Below, one piece after another: positions 17,597-25,059 of a DNA stretch of 34,981 nt. The translations under genes and the position numbers were made by a program. The stretch spans positions 1 through 34,981 of the forward strand of contig NZ_CAMLHX010000040.1 in NCBI RefSeq assembly GCF_946479965.1, given 5' to 3'. The stretch comes from an uncultured Mucilaginibacter sp. GTDB lineage: Bacteria; Bacteroidota; Bacteroidia; Sphingobacteriales; Sphingobacteriaceae. The notes beneath the pieces are model-generated. The model searched no databases. It had not been told where the DNA came from and saw only the letters and a list, made by a program, of their open reading frames with translations. Within the stretch, counting starts at the first letter, position 1, and each line of letters begins with the position of its first letter.

Positions 17597-18699
17597 TACA
17601 CATTAAACCTAAAGTGCATAATGTCGCCATCCTGCACAATGTAGGTTTTACCTTCAATGTTTAGTTTACCAGCTTCTTTTATAGCACTTTCAACGCCATT
17701 GTATTTTACAAACTCGTCGTATTTTATTACCTCGGCGCGGATAAATCCTTTTTCAAAATCAGTATGGATAACCCCGGCTGCCTGCGGTGCGGTGAAGCCT
17801 TGTGTAATGGTCCAGGCGCGCACTTCCTGCACACCGGCGGTGAAGTAGGTTGCTAAGTTAAGGAGCTTGTAAGCGGCCTTTATAAGCTTGTTAACGCCCG
17901 ATTCTTCCAGTCCCAGATCATCTAAAAACATCTGGCGCTCTTCAAACGATTCCAGTTCTGCAATCTCTGCTTCAATTTGGGCTGATATAACTAGCACACC
18001 CGCATTTTCATCCTTAACCGCTTCTTTAACACGCTCAACATAAGCGTTGCCGGTTTTTACAGCGGCTTCGTCAACGTTACAAACGTATAGTACCGGTTTA
18101 GCGGTTAACAACCACAGGTCGGCAATGTATTCCTGGTCCTCTTCAGGCACGGGTGCAGTACGGGCAGATTTACCGCTCAGCAAATGATTTTTATAAACCG
18201 TTAATACTTCAAAGGTTTTTTTAGCCTCTTTGTCGCCGCCGGTTTTGGCCATTTTTTCAACCTTCTGGATCTTCTTCTCTATTGAATCAAGGTCCTTCAG
18301 TTGTAATTCAGTATCGATGATCTCTTTATCACGTATGGGGTCGACGCTGCCATCAACGTGTATAACATTGTCGTTATCAAAGCAACGCAACACATGCAAA
18401 ATTGCGTTAGTAGCGCGTATGTTGCCTAAAAACTGGTTACCCAAACCTTCGCCTTTGCTGGCACCTTTTACAAGGCCGGCAATGTCTACAATCTCAATAA
18501 CATTGGGCACAATGCTTTTAGGATTCACTATCTCGGTTAACTTAACCAGCCTTTCATCGGGCACGGTTATTACGCCCACATTAGGCTCTATAGTACAAAA
18601 CGGAAAATTTGCCGCCTGCGCTTTTGCATTTGATAAACAGTTAAAAAGTGTTGATTTCCCTACATTCGGCAAACCCACTATACCACATTGTAATCCCAT
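17596..18699 (-). CDS. ychF: YchF/Ola1 family ribosome-associated ATPase
   Basis: YchF is a conserved P-loop ATPase of the Obg family that binds ribosomes and affects oxidative stress responses. The 367-residue product begins MGLQCGIVGLPNVGKSTLFN, with the Walker A motif at residues 9-17. The switch region FPFCTIEPNVG and the G3 box DIAGLV follow. The G4 position reads NVDE instead of NKxD, the known change that gives ATP preference. The C-terminal TGS domain (about 280-365) contains EVRAWTITQGFTAPQAAGVIH and ends HFRFNV. The length is normal. A -7 box 90 bases upstream and an inverted repeat in the intervening leader suggest a structured 5' untranslated region. It converges with the preceding gene across repeat element A. 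Confidence 0.98.
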   Translation of the reverse strand: MGLQCGIVGLPNVGKSTLFNCLSNAKAQAANFPFCTIEPNVGVITVPDERLVKLTEIVNPKSIVPNVIEIVDIAGLVKGASKGEGLGNQFLGNIRATNAILHVLRCFDNDNVIHVDGSVDPIRDKEIIDTELQLKDLDSIEKKIQKVEKMAKTGGDKEAKKTFEVLTVYKNHLLSGKSARTAPVPEEDQEYIADLWLLTAKPVLYVCNVDEAAVKTGNAYVERVKEAVKDENAGVLVISAQIEAEIAELESFEERQMFLDDLGLEESGVNKLIKAAYKLLNLATYFTAGVQEVRAWTITQGFTAPQAAGVIHTDFEKGFIRAEVIKYDEFVKYNGVESAIKEAGKLNIEGKTYIVQDGDIMHFRFNV

Positions 18700-18709
18700 A
18701 GTTTGTTTA

Positions 18710-18777
18710 GTTCATAGTTCATGGTTGATAGTTCATAGCTACATTTTACTATGAACAATGATCTATTAACCATGAAC
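18710..18777. repeat. Word-repeat element B (GTTCATAG words), hairpin-forming, in the ychF leader
   Basis: GTTCATGGTT (18717-18726) pairs with AACCATGAAC (18768-18777), and GTTCATAG (18731-18738) with CTATGAAC (18749-18756). A further GTTCATA copy is at 18710-18716. The result is a two-part hairpin with internal loops, located 11 bases before the ychF start on the minus strand. There is no T-run to suggest a terminator. Confidence 0.75.
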
Positions 18778-18787
18778 AAAATTTGCG

Positions 18788-18795
18788 CAAAGATA
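18788..18795 (-). promoter_or_regulatory. Candidate -7 box of ychF
   Basis: On the minus strand the sequence is TATCTTTG, a perfect TAnnTTTG match. If used, the transcript would start near 18781 and carry the whole of repeat element B in its leader. No clear -33 box was found. Confidence 0.4.
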
Positions 18796-18883
18796 AGACA
18801 AAATACCACCTTGTTTTTTGAAAAAATAAACGACTTTTGTGGCAGATTGATCAAGGCAGTAAAACCCATGTAAAAACAGGCGT

Positions 18884-20260
18884 ATGATGGAAGAAATGGT
18901 TGAGCAAATTGAATTATTGCTGGAGGAGAATAACGACGAAAAACTGCGCGATTACCTCAACAACCTCAATATATCTGATGTTGAAGAACTGATAGATGAA
19001 CTTCCGGAACAAGGCCCTAAATTTATTGAAACGCTTACCATCAACCGCGCGGTAAACGTTTTCAGGATACTTGATTTCCCTAAACAGGAACGTATTTTCA
19101 AAAAACTTTCGGGCGATAGGGTAGCCGAGATTGTAAATGAACTACCGCCCGATGACCGCACCGCCTTTTTCTCTGAATTGCATGGCGACGCGGTAAAGAA
19201 ACTAATTCTCCACCTTTCTGCCGCCGACCGTAAAGAAGCGCTTTCGCTGTTAGGCTACGACGAGAATAGCATTGGCCGTTTAATGACGCCCGATTATATC
19301 ACCGTTAAAAAAAGCTGGACGGTTAACCGTGTGTTGGAGCATATTAGGGAATATGGCAAAGCCTCTGAAACCATTGATGTAATTTACGTTTTAGGTGATA
19401 AGGGTGTTTTGTTAGATGACATTAGAATTCGTGAAATACTATTGGCCGACCCATCAACCAAAGTAAGCCAACTGATGGATGGCAGGCTGATTGCGCTACA
19501 TGCTTCAGATCCGCAGGAAGAAGCCATTAATGTATTCAGGATGAATAACCGGGTGGCTTTGCCTGTTACTGATGATGAAGATGTGTTGCTGGGTATTGTT
19601 ACCGTTGATGATATTTTGTGGATAGCTAACGAAGAATACACAGAGGATATTCAAAAAATTGGTGGTACCGAAGCCCTGGATGAACCCTATCTGGATATAT
19701 CCCTGCTCAAGTTGGTTAAAAAACGCGTGGGTTGGCTTATCATTTTGTTTTTAGGCGAAATGCTTACCGCTACGGCTATGGGTTTTTTTCAAAAGGAAAT
19801 AGAAAAGGCGGTTGTGCTGGCGCTGTTTATCCCGCTTATTATATCCAGCGGAGGCAACAGCGGATCGCAGGCATCAACACTTATTATACAGGCAATGGCA
19901 CTCGGCGAAGTTACTATTGCCGACTGGTGGCGGGTTATGCGCCGCGAGATATTATCAGGGCTTATGTTAGGCATTACGCTGGGCATTATCGGCTTTTTAC
20001 AGGTAACCATCCGCAGTGAGTTTAGCGATATTTACGGACCTAACTCATTCCTGGTAGCCGTAACCATAGGTTTTTCGTTAATAGGCGTAGTTTTATGGGG
20101 ATCGTTAATGGGATCAATGCTTCCGCTTGTATTAAAAAGATTAGGGGCCGACCCTGCAACTTCCTCTGCTCCATTTGTAGCCACCCTGGTTGACGTAACC
20201 GGATTGGTGATCTATTTTAGCATTGCGGTCATCACCATGCATAATTTCCTGATAAAATAA
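18884..20260 (+). CDS. mgtE: MgtE-type magnesium transporter
   Basis: MgtE is a homodimeric inner-membrane Mg2+ channel gated by cytoplasmic Mg2+. The 458-residue product has the usual three parts: an acidic helical N domain (about 1-130, with LPPDDRTAFFSELHGD), a pair of CBS domains (about 135-255, with IGRLMTPDYITV and VALPVTDDEDVLLGIVTVDDI), and five membrane helices (about 285-455). The pore signature is seen in IPLIISSGGNSGSQASTLI and the final helices include APFVATLVDVTGLVIYFSIA. The gene is divergent from ychF. Its upstream region has only an imperfect promoter match, and no Mg2+ riboswitch was recognised in the short leader. The start at 18884 is followed by a second ATG at the next codon. 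Confidence 0.96.
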   Translation: MMEEMVEQIELLLEENNDEKLRDYLNNLNISDVEELIDELPEQGPKFIETLTINRAVNVFRILDFPKQERIFKKLSGDRVAEIVNELPPDDRTAFFSELHGDAVKKLILHLSAADRKEALSLLGYDENSIGRLMTPDYITVKKSWTVNRVLEHIREYGKASETIDVIYVLGDKGVLLDDIRIREILLADPSTKVSQLMDGRLIALHASDPQEEAINVFRMNNRVALPVTDDEDVLLGIVTVDDILWIANEEYTEDIQKIGGTEALDEPYLDISLLKLVKKRVGWLIILFLGEMLTATAMGFFQKEIEKAVVLALFIPLIISSGGNSGSQASTLIIQAMALGEVTIADWWRVMRREILSGLMLGITLGIIGFLQVTIRSEFSDIYGPNSFLVAVTIGFSLIGVVLWGSLMGSMLPLVLKRLGADPATSSAPFVATLVDVTGLVIYFSIAVITMHNFLIK

Positions 20261-20273
20261 ACCGGGCTACTAA

Positions 20274-20308
20274 AAACAAAAAAACCCGTCCGTTTACCGG
20301 ACAGGTTT
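20274..20308 (-). terminator. Terminator of the DUF3276 gene
   Basis: AAACCCGTCCG (20282-20292) and CGGACAGGTTT (20298-20308) form a stem with one mismatch and a five-base loop. The A-run at 20278-20284 becomes a U-run on the minus strand, so the site mainly serves the minus-strand gene; mgtE could also read into it. Confidence 0.75.
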
Positions 20309-20343
20309 CCCATTAGATTATAATTGGTTTAGCGTGATTGGTC

Positions 20344-20679
20344 TTATAAATTATCAAAAGAGAAATCTTCGTCGGCAGAAGCTTTTGCAGTTTCTGTTGA
20401 TTCTGTAAATTCGTAGCGTTTTTCAACAACTTCCTGGTGGTCTTTTATGTAGTCAATTGTTCCGTTAAGGCCTTCAATAAACTTTTCAAAATCCTCTTTG
20501 TACAAAAATATTTTATGTTTAATAAATACTCCGTCTTCCAGTCGTTTTTTGCTTTCAGTAATGGTTATATAATAATCATTTGACCGTGTTGCCTTTACAT
20601 CAAAAAAATAAGTCCTTTTCCCTGCTCTTACCTTCTTTGAAAAAACCTCTTCGCGCTCTCTGTTGTCGAAATCTCCCAT
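20344..20679 (-). CDS. DUF3276 / PUR-alpha-like nucleic-acid-binding protein
   Basis: The 111-residue protein matches the short PUR-domain family (DUF3276) found across Bacteroidota, with a single PUR repeat. Visible are EEVFSKKVRAGKRTYFFDVK and DYYITITESKK (beta strands), then a helix KEDFEKFIEGLNGTIDYIK. Related PUR proteins bind single-stranded DNA or RNA through the curved sheet; the bacterial cellular role is not established. The C-terminal 25 residues are acidic and Ser/Thr/Glu-rich, probably disordered. The gene is monocistronic, with its own terminator, and lies opposite mgtE. The start is the only ATG before the conserved region. Confidence 0.85.
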   Translation of the reverse strand: MGDFDNREREEVFSKKVRAGKRTYFFDVKATRSNDYYITITESKKRLEDGVFIKHKIFLYKEDFEKFIEGLNGTIDYIKDHQEVVEKRYEFTESTETAKASADEDFSFDNL

Positions 20680-20802
20680 GTTAAAATAGTATTGTAATTT
20701 AGTTTGATTGGCATAAATATAAATAATTTTTCAATCTGCAAGTATTAAATCAAATAATATTGGCTTTTTTAGAAAAATTAGCATAAAAAACGCCAAAAAC
20801 CG

Positions 20803-22599
20803 CTAATTAAGGTTTTCAGGTTCCTCTTCTTCAAGCAGTTGTTTCTCGTACAGCTCAAAATAGGTGCCTTGTCGGCTCAATAGCTCATCATGGGTGCCTT
20901 GTTCTATAATTTCGCCGTTATCCATCACCAAAATTTTATCGGCATTTTTAATGGTTGAGATGCGGTGCGCAATAATAATATTGGTTTTACCCTGCATAAT
21001 ACGCCCGAGGTTATTTAATATCTCCTCCTCGGTACGGGTATCAACTGCCGACAGGCAATCGTCGAATATCAGGATCTGCGGATATTTAGCAATAGCACGC
21101 GCTATAGAAACTCTTTGCTTTTGTCCGCCCGAGAGCGTAATGCCACGTTCACCAATCAGGGTTTCAAAGCCATTTTCCAGCTTAATAATATTGTTATAAA
21201 CCGCTGCATCGCGGGCGGCTTGTTCTATTGCAGGCATATCTGCTACATCGGCACTAAAAGCAATGTTATTGGCGATGGTATCGGAAAACAAGAACACTTC
21301 CTGCGGAACATAGCCTACCTGGTGACGGTAATCGGTTAAATTAAGCGCCTTAATGGATTTACCGTCTATCATTACCTCACCCTGCGTGGTATCATACATA
21401 CGCAGCATCAGGTTAGCGATGGTTGATTTTCCCGAGCCTGTTCTGCCGATGATTGCAACCATTTCACCCGGCATTGCGGTGAATGAAATATCTTTAAGCG
21501 CCTGAATGCCGGTATCGGGATATTTGAAGGAGACATTTTTAAATTCGATTAGGCCCTCTACTTTATGCGGAGTATCGCCTGTTGATATGATCTCGGGCTT
21601 TTCGTCTAAAAACTCATTGATCCGTTTTTGAGAGGCGGCGGCGCGCTGTATCAGCGATGTAACCCATCCCAAAGACATAACAGGGAAGGTAAGCTGACTT
21701 AGGTAAACAATGAACTCGGCTATGTTGCCGGGCGTGATGTTGCCTTTCATCACTTCGACACCGCCTATGTAAATAATGATAACGTTGCTAAGGCCAACCA
21801 ATAAGAGCATGATTGGATAAAATAAGGCCTGCACCCTCACCAGCGACATGGAGTGGGATTTATAATGATCACTCTCGGTAGCAAATTTTTCGCGTACTGA
21901 TGCTTCGCGAACATACGATTTCATGATCCGGATGCCCGAAAAATTTTCCTGTACAAAGCTGGAGAGTGACGATAAACGTTCCTGGATCTTTTCGCTGCGG
22001 AAGTTGATGATATTATTTACATAGTAGATGATAACCGCCAGTATGGGCAAGGGCAAAACTGAGAATATGGCCAAACGCACATTAACGCTTAGCATGGCAT
22101 ATATCACCAGGATAAATAAAACCACCGTGTTAATGGTATACATAATACCCGGCCCAAGGTACATACGCACCCTGCTAACGTCTTCAGTAGCACGGTTCAT
22201 CAAATCGCCGGTATTATGCCTGCGGTAAAATGCCAGTGACAGCGCCTGGTAATGATCGTAAATTTCGTTCTTCAGATCGTACTCTATGTGGCGCGACATC
22301 AATATAATGGTCTGCCGCATAAAGAACAGGAACAAGCCCCTTATAATAGCCAAAACCAACACCAATGCGCCAAAAAGCATCAGGCTTGCTCCAAAAATAT
22401 CGTAAATAATATCCTGCCTGTTAAAGCCCGAAAATAATTGATAGGTGCTTATGTTTTCGTTTACCAGATCAAATGCCACGCGTATAACCTGCGCAGGGAG
22501 TACCCCGAAAATATTGGAGATAATGACAAATAATATCCCCGGAATAAGCCTCCAGCGGTATTTGTAAAAGAATTTATTTAAGTAGGCAAGATCTTTCAT
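20803..22599 (-). CDS. ABC exporter half-transporter (fused membrane and ATPase domains)
   Basis: The 598-residue product has six membrane helices (about residues 10-315) followed by a nucleotide-binding domain (about 350-590). The Walker A motif is GRTGSGKST with Lys391, the signature LSGGQKQR, and Walker B ILIFDDCLSAVD, where the usual Glu-following-Asp position is Asp-Cys in a DDCLSAVDTRTE context shared by multidrug/lipid exporters of this subgroup. It should act as a homodimer exporting a lipid or drug; the substrate is unknown. The ATG at 22599 is chosen because the upstream in-frame TTG (22623) lies within a well-formed promoter. A MarR gene and repeat element E lie upstream, so MarR control is plausible. 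Confidence 0.93.
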   Translation of the reverse strand: MKDLAYLNKFFYKYRWRLIPGILFVIISNIFGVLPAQVIRVAFDLVNENISTYQLFSGFNRQDIIYDIFGASLMLFGALVLVLAIIRGLFLFFMRQTIILMSRHIEYDLKNEIYDHYQALSLAFYRRHNTGDLMNRATEDVSRVRMYLGPGIMYTINTVVLFILVIYAMLSVNVRLAIFSVLPLPILAVIIYYVNNIINFRSEKIQERLSSLSSFVQENFSGIRIMKSYVREASVREKFATESDHYKSHSMSLVRVQALFYPIMLLLVGLSNVIIIYIGGVEVMKGNITPGNIAEFIVYLSQLTFPVMSLGWVTSLIQRAAASQKRINEFLDEKPEIISTGDTPHKVEGLIEFKNVSFKYPDTGIQALKDISFTAMPGEMVAIIGRTGSGKSTIANLMLRMYDTTQGEVMIDGKSIKALNLTDYRHQVGYVPQEVFLFSDTIANNIAFSADVADMPAIEQAARDAAVYNNIIKLENGFETLIGERGITLSGGQKQRVSIARAIAKYPQILIFDDCLSAVDTRTEEEILNNLGRIMQGKTNIIIAHRISTIKNADKILVMDNGEIIEQGTHDELLSRQGTYFELYEKQLLEEEEPENLN

Positions 22600-22620
22600 A
22601 ATCCCGGGTGCTCCGGAAAT

Positions 22621-22651
22621 CAAAAGTAGAGTAATACAATTGATTTTTCAA
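22621..22651 (-). promoter_or_regulatory. Promoter of the ABC exporter gene
   Basis: On the minus strand TTG (22651-22649), a 20-base spacer and TACTTTTG (22628-22621) match the Bacteroidota -33/-7 pattern. The transcript would start near 22614, leaving a leader of about 15 bases before the ATG at 22599. A TTGA-N4-TCAA dyad overlaps the -33 end. Confidence 0.6.
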
Positions 22652-22733
22652 GTAATAGGCCTGTTACCCTTGCTAAGAATATAATGAAGATGGATTTTTA
22701 GCAGCGTTAAATGGCGTAACGCCGTTGCTAAAA

Positions 22734-22935
22734 AGCGTTTCACGATGAAACAAAAACGGCTGTTTTTACAAGGCGTTTATTATCAGTGTATTATGCTATT
22801 TTTACAGCTAAATTTGCTGACTTATAAGTAGTTTCACAGCGTTTCACTACAAAAAATCAATTGATTAACAGTCAGATACTTAACAAGAAAAAGCGTTTCA
22901 CCCGTTTCATTTGTTTCATATATTTAGTGAAACGC
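22734..22935. repeat. Word-repeat element E (GTTTCA words) between the MarR and ABC exporter genes
   Basis: GTTTCA occurs at 22737, 22831, 22841, 22895, 22904 and 22913, and its complement TGAAAC at 22746 and 22928. The last three direct copies are spaced by nine bases. GCGTTTCAC (22893-22901) and GTGAAACGC (22927-22935) are perfect 9-base inverted arms. A perfect 12-base palindrome, AATCAATTGATT, lies at 22855-22866. The whole 357-base gap between the two genes (22600-22956) holds no gene; apart from this element it has the exporter promoter. Confidence 0.7.
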
Positions 22936-22956
22936 ACGCAGGTGGTTTTGGCCCGA

Positions 22957-23406
22957 TTATCCCCTCAGTTTGTCAAGCAGATCGCTCAATAAACCTGCCT
23001 CTTCGGGGGTGAGGTTGTTCTTCAAAAAGTCTTTGGTTTTAAACTCGGCATCTATTTTTGCAAGTGTTTCCAACCCCTTTTCGCTTATGCGGATGTCAAC
23101 GGCTCGCCGGTCTTTGTCGTTAGTGCAACGTGTTATCAGTTCTTTTTGAATAAGCCTGTCAACAATGCGCGATGCATCGCTCATTTTGTCAATCATCCGC
23201 TCTTTAAGTAAATTTATGGTTGCAGGCTTTGGGTATTGACCGCGCAGTATCCGCAGAATATTAAATTGCTGATTGGTTAAATTGTGTCTTTCAAAGTGGC
23301 AACGTAAAGTATTGTTAAGCCATCCCTCGGTATAGGCAATGTTTACAACTACTTTGTGGTAATTGTCTTCAAATTTAGAACTCTGAATTTCGTCGTCTAT
23401 TCGCAT
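22957..23406 (-). CDS. MarR family transcriptional regulator
   Basis: The 149-residue protein has the MarR winged-helix layout: N-terminal dimerisation helix, then LTNQQFNILRILRGQYPKP (first helices), NLLKERMIDKMSDASRIVDR (helix-turn-helix, about residues 65-85), and wing ELITRCTNDKDRRAVDIRIS, with the conserved DxRR-type core at NDKDRRAVD. MarR proteins are usually repressors released by small aromatic or oxidising ligands. A perfect dyad 40-60 bases upstream is a candidate autoregulatory site. The ABC exporter gene lies downstream on the same strand, 357 bases away with its own promoter, so it is a plausible but unproved target. The ligand is unknown. Confidence 0.9.
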   Translation of the reverse strand: MRIDDEIQSSKFEDNYHKVVVNIAYTEGWLNNTLRCHFERHNLTNQQFNILRILRGQYPKPATINLLKERMIDKMSDASRIVDRLIQKELITRCTNDKDRRAVDIRISEKGLETLAKIDAEFKTKDFLKNNLTPEEAGLLSDLLDKLRG

Positions 23407-23445
23407 GGGCTTATTAACTTTCGCAATACAAATATGTTTATTTTT

Positions 23446-23466
23446 CTATCAAGTTTTAGTTGATAG
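23446..23466. promoter_or_regulatory. Candidate MarR operator
   Basis: CTATCAA (23446-23452), a seven-base spacer and TTGATAG (23460-23466) form a perfect inverted repeat 39 bases upstream of the MarR start. A further TATCAAA half-site follows at 23470-23476. Size and symmetry fit a MarR dimer site; a weak -7 box (CATATTTG on the minus strand, 23429-23436) lies just downstream. Confidence 0.5.
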
Positions 23467-23515
23467 TTTTATCAAATAAGTAAAAAAAGTTCGATTAAGG
23501 AAATTATAACCTTAA

Positions 23516-24454
23516 TTAGTTGAGCAATTTAACAAAAATATCGTCACCAAAATAGGTTTGCAAATGTTTGCCGTTACCATGCAGGGTCCATATTTGTTTT
23601 GGGCCTACTTCTTTCACGGCGGTAAGTATGTCATTCCAGTCAACATGGTCTGATATGAACAGCGTATCCTCCCGGTTAACCTGCAACCTGTCCCAACCCG
23701 ACGCAAACAGCCGTTTTACATCAGTTGCCCGTATGTAACTATTGAAGGTAAAAGGCGGTACAATATAAACCCACTCACCAGGCGTCTTCATCAGTTTACG
23801 GCCATACAGCTGGTAATTGCCCAATTGAAAACCGCCGGTCTCGTATATCTTATTAATGGCCATTATGCGATGGTGCACCAATACCTTTTTTTGCGGCGCA
23901 TGGTCAGTTATCATTCTTATCAACCGCTGACTTTTACCTGTCGCGTAAGCGCCCAAAAGGATATTGCTTTGTATATTATTGAGCTTTTGTATCTCGGCGA
24001 TAGGGTCGGGGTGGATGATCTTCGGGTCGGCGAAGGTGCTTTCCGTTATCAGTACATCAGCCTTAACCCATTCAATCGGCTCGCAGGTGGCATCGGGCTG
24101 TAGCTTATAGTCGCCGGTGTACAGGTATGCAGCGCCATTATACTCCATCAACACCATAGCCGAACCCAGCATATGCCCGGCAGGCACAAAGGTGAGCTGC
24201 ACGCCATTTATGTTAAATGAGGTGTGATATGGGACTATATTGAAAACTTTGGCTGCATAACGGCTGTAACGCAATTCCATAAACATGCGGGTAGGGGCAG
24301 TGCAATAAACGTCGGCATTGCCGCTTATAGCATGGTCTGCATGGGCGTGTGATATTACGGCAGTTTTTACCGGCTGGGTAGGATCAAGATAAAAATCGCC
24401 ATACTTACAATAGATGCCGTTTTCATTAATAAGAATAAAGTCGTCAATTATCAT
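23516..24454 (-). CDS. MBL-fold metallo-hydrolase, putative DNA-ligase-associated exonuclease family
   Basis: The 312-residue protein is a metallo-beta-lactamase fold nuclease resembling the beta-CASP-like 'ligase-associated exonuclease' group. The metal-binding motif HAHADH is at residues 36-41, with a later AGHMLGSAMVLME (third His), YTGDYK (bridging Asp) and a C-terminal DHVDWND region and TLHGNGKH (last His). Such proteins are thought to process DNA or RNA ends, but the biochemical role of this branch is poorly known. In many genomes the gene is next to an ATP-dependent DNA ligase; none is present here. It follows coaE by eight bases and so is probably the last gene of that operon. The ATG at 24454 is preferred to an upstream TTG that overlaps the coaE stop. 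Confidence 0.82.
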   Translation of the reverse strand: MIIDDFILINENGIYCKYGDFYLDPTQPVKTAVISHAHADHAISGNADVYCTAPTRMFMELRYSRYAAKVFNIVPYHTSFNINGVQLTFVPAGHMLGSAMVLMEYNGAAYLYTGDYKLQPDATCEPIEWVKADVLITESTFADPKIIHPDPIAEIQKLNNIQSNILLGAYATGKSQRLIRMITDHAPQKKVLVHHRIMAINKIYETGGFQLGNYQLYGRKLMKTPGEWVYIVPPFTFNSYIRATDVKRLFASGWDRLQVNREDTLFISDHVDWNDILTAVKEVGPKQIWTLHGNGKHLQTYFGDDIFVKLLN

Positions 24455-24462
24455 GGTTGATA

Positions 24463-25059
24463 TCAAACGCCTGCAAGGCGTAAAAACTGTTGGTGAAGCT
24501 CCAATATTTGCGGAATTACCAATTGGGTATCATCGTTATAGAGAATATAGTCGGCCAGTTCCTTTTTTCTTTCTTCTGTAAATTGCCTGGCCTCGCGCGC
24601 CTCAACTTCTGCACGGCTAATGTGGTCGCGTTGCATTACTCGTTTCAATCTCATTTCTAATGGTGCCGAAACTAAAAGCGATTTATCACAGAAGTTATAG
24701 GAGCCACTTTCAAATAACACAGCAGCTTCCTTTATTACATAAGGTTCATTTATAAATGCCCTTTCCCATTCATCAAAAGCCCTGAAAACAGCCGGATGAA
24801 CAAGCGCGTTCAGCTTTTTCAGATCCTCCTCGTTCTTGAAAACGATGCCTGCTATGTATTTTCTGTTGAGCTCACCGGTGGCAGAATAAGCTTCAGTACC
24901 AAAAGTGCTTTTTATTCCCTCTATCAACACTTCGTCAGCGGTCATCACTTTTTTAGCTTCGGCATCGGCATAAAAAACCTTTACGCCTAAAATTTCAAAT
25001 ACGCGTGCCGCGGTGCTTTTGCCGCTGCCTATATTGCCTGTTATGCCAATTTTCAACAT
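24463..25059 (-). CDS. coaE: Dephospho-CoA kinase
   Basis: CoaE catalyses the last step of coenzyme A synthesis, phosphorylating the 3'-hydroxyl of dephospho-CoA with ATP. The 198-residue product begins MLKIGITGNIGSGKSTAARV, with the P-loop at residues 8-16, followed by VFYADAEAKKVM, LNALVHPAVFRAF and AAVLFESGSYNFCDKSLLVS, all family motifs, and the lid segment RVMQRDHIS. The length is standard. Its ATG overlaps the ybbR stop (TAATG), indicating translational coupling. It belongs to the nusB-DUF1573-yajC-ybbR-coaE series conserved in Bacteroidota. Confidence 0.97.
   Translation of the reverse strand: MLKIGITGNIGSGKSTAARVFEILGVKVFYADAEAKKVMTADEVLIEGIKSTFGTEAYSATGELNRKYIAGIVFKNEEDLKKLNALVHPAVFRAFDEWERAFINEPYVIKEAAVLFESGSYNFCDKSLLVSAPLEMRLKRVMQRDHISRAEVEAREARQFTEERKKELADYILYNDDTQLVIPQILELHQQFLRLAGV

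Noticed and set aside
18710..18777. Rho-independent terminator between ychF and mgtE
   Set aside because: The two genes are divergent, so no transcript ends there, and no T-run follows the stem.
22600..22623. An upstream TTG start for the ABC exporter
   Set aside because: The TTG lies in a well-matched promoter; the ATG at 22599 has the normal N-terminus.
22734..22935. Possible CRISPR or iteron-type replication origin
   Set aside because: The hexamer spacing is irregular, and no replication initiator, partition or cas gene is nearby.
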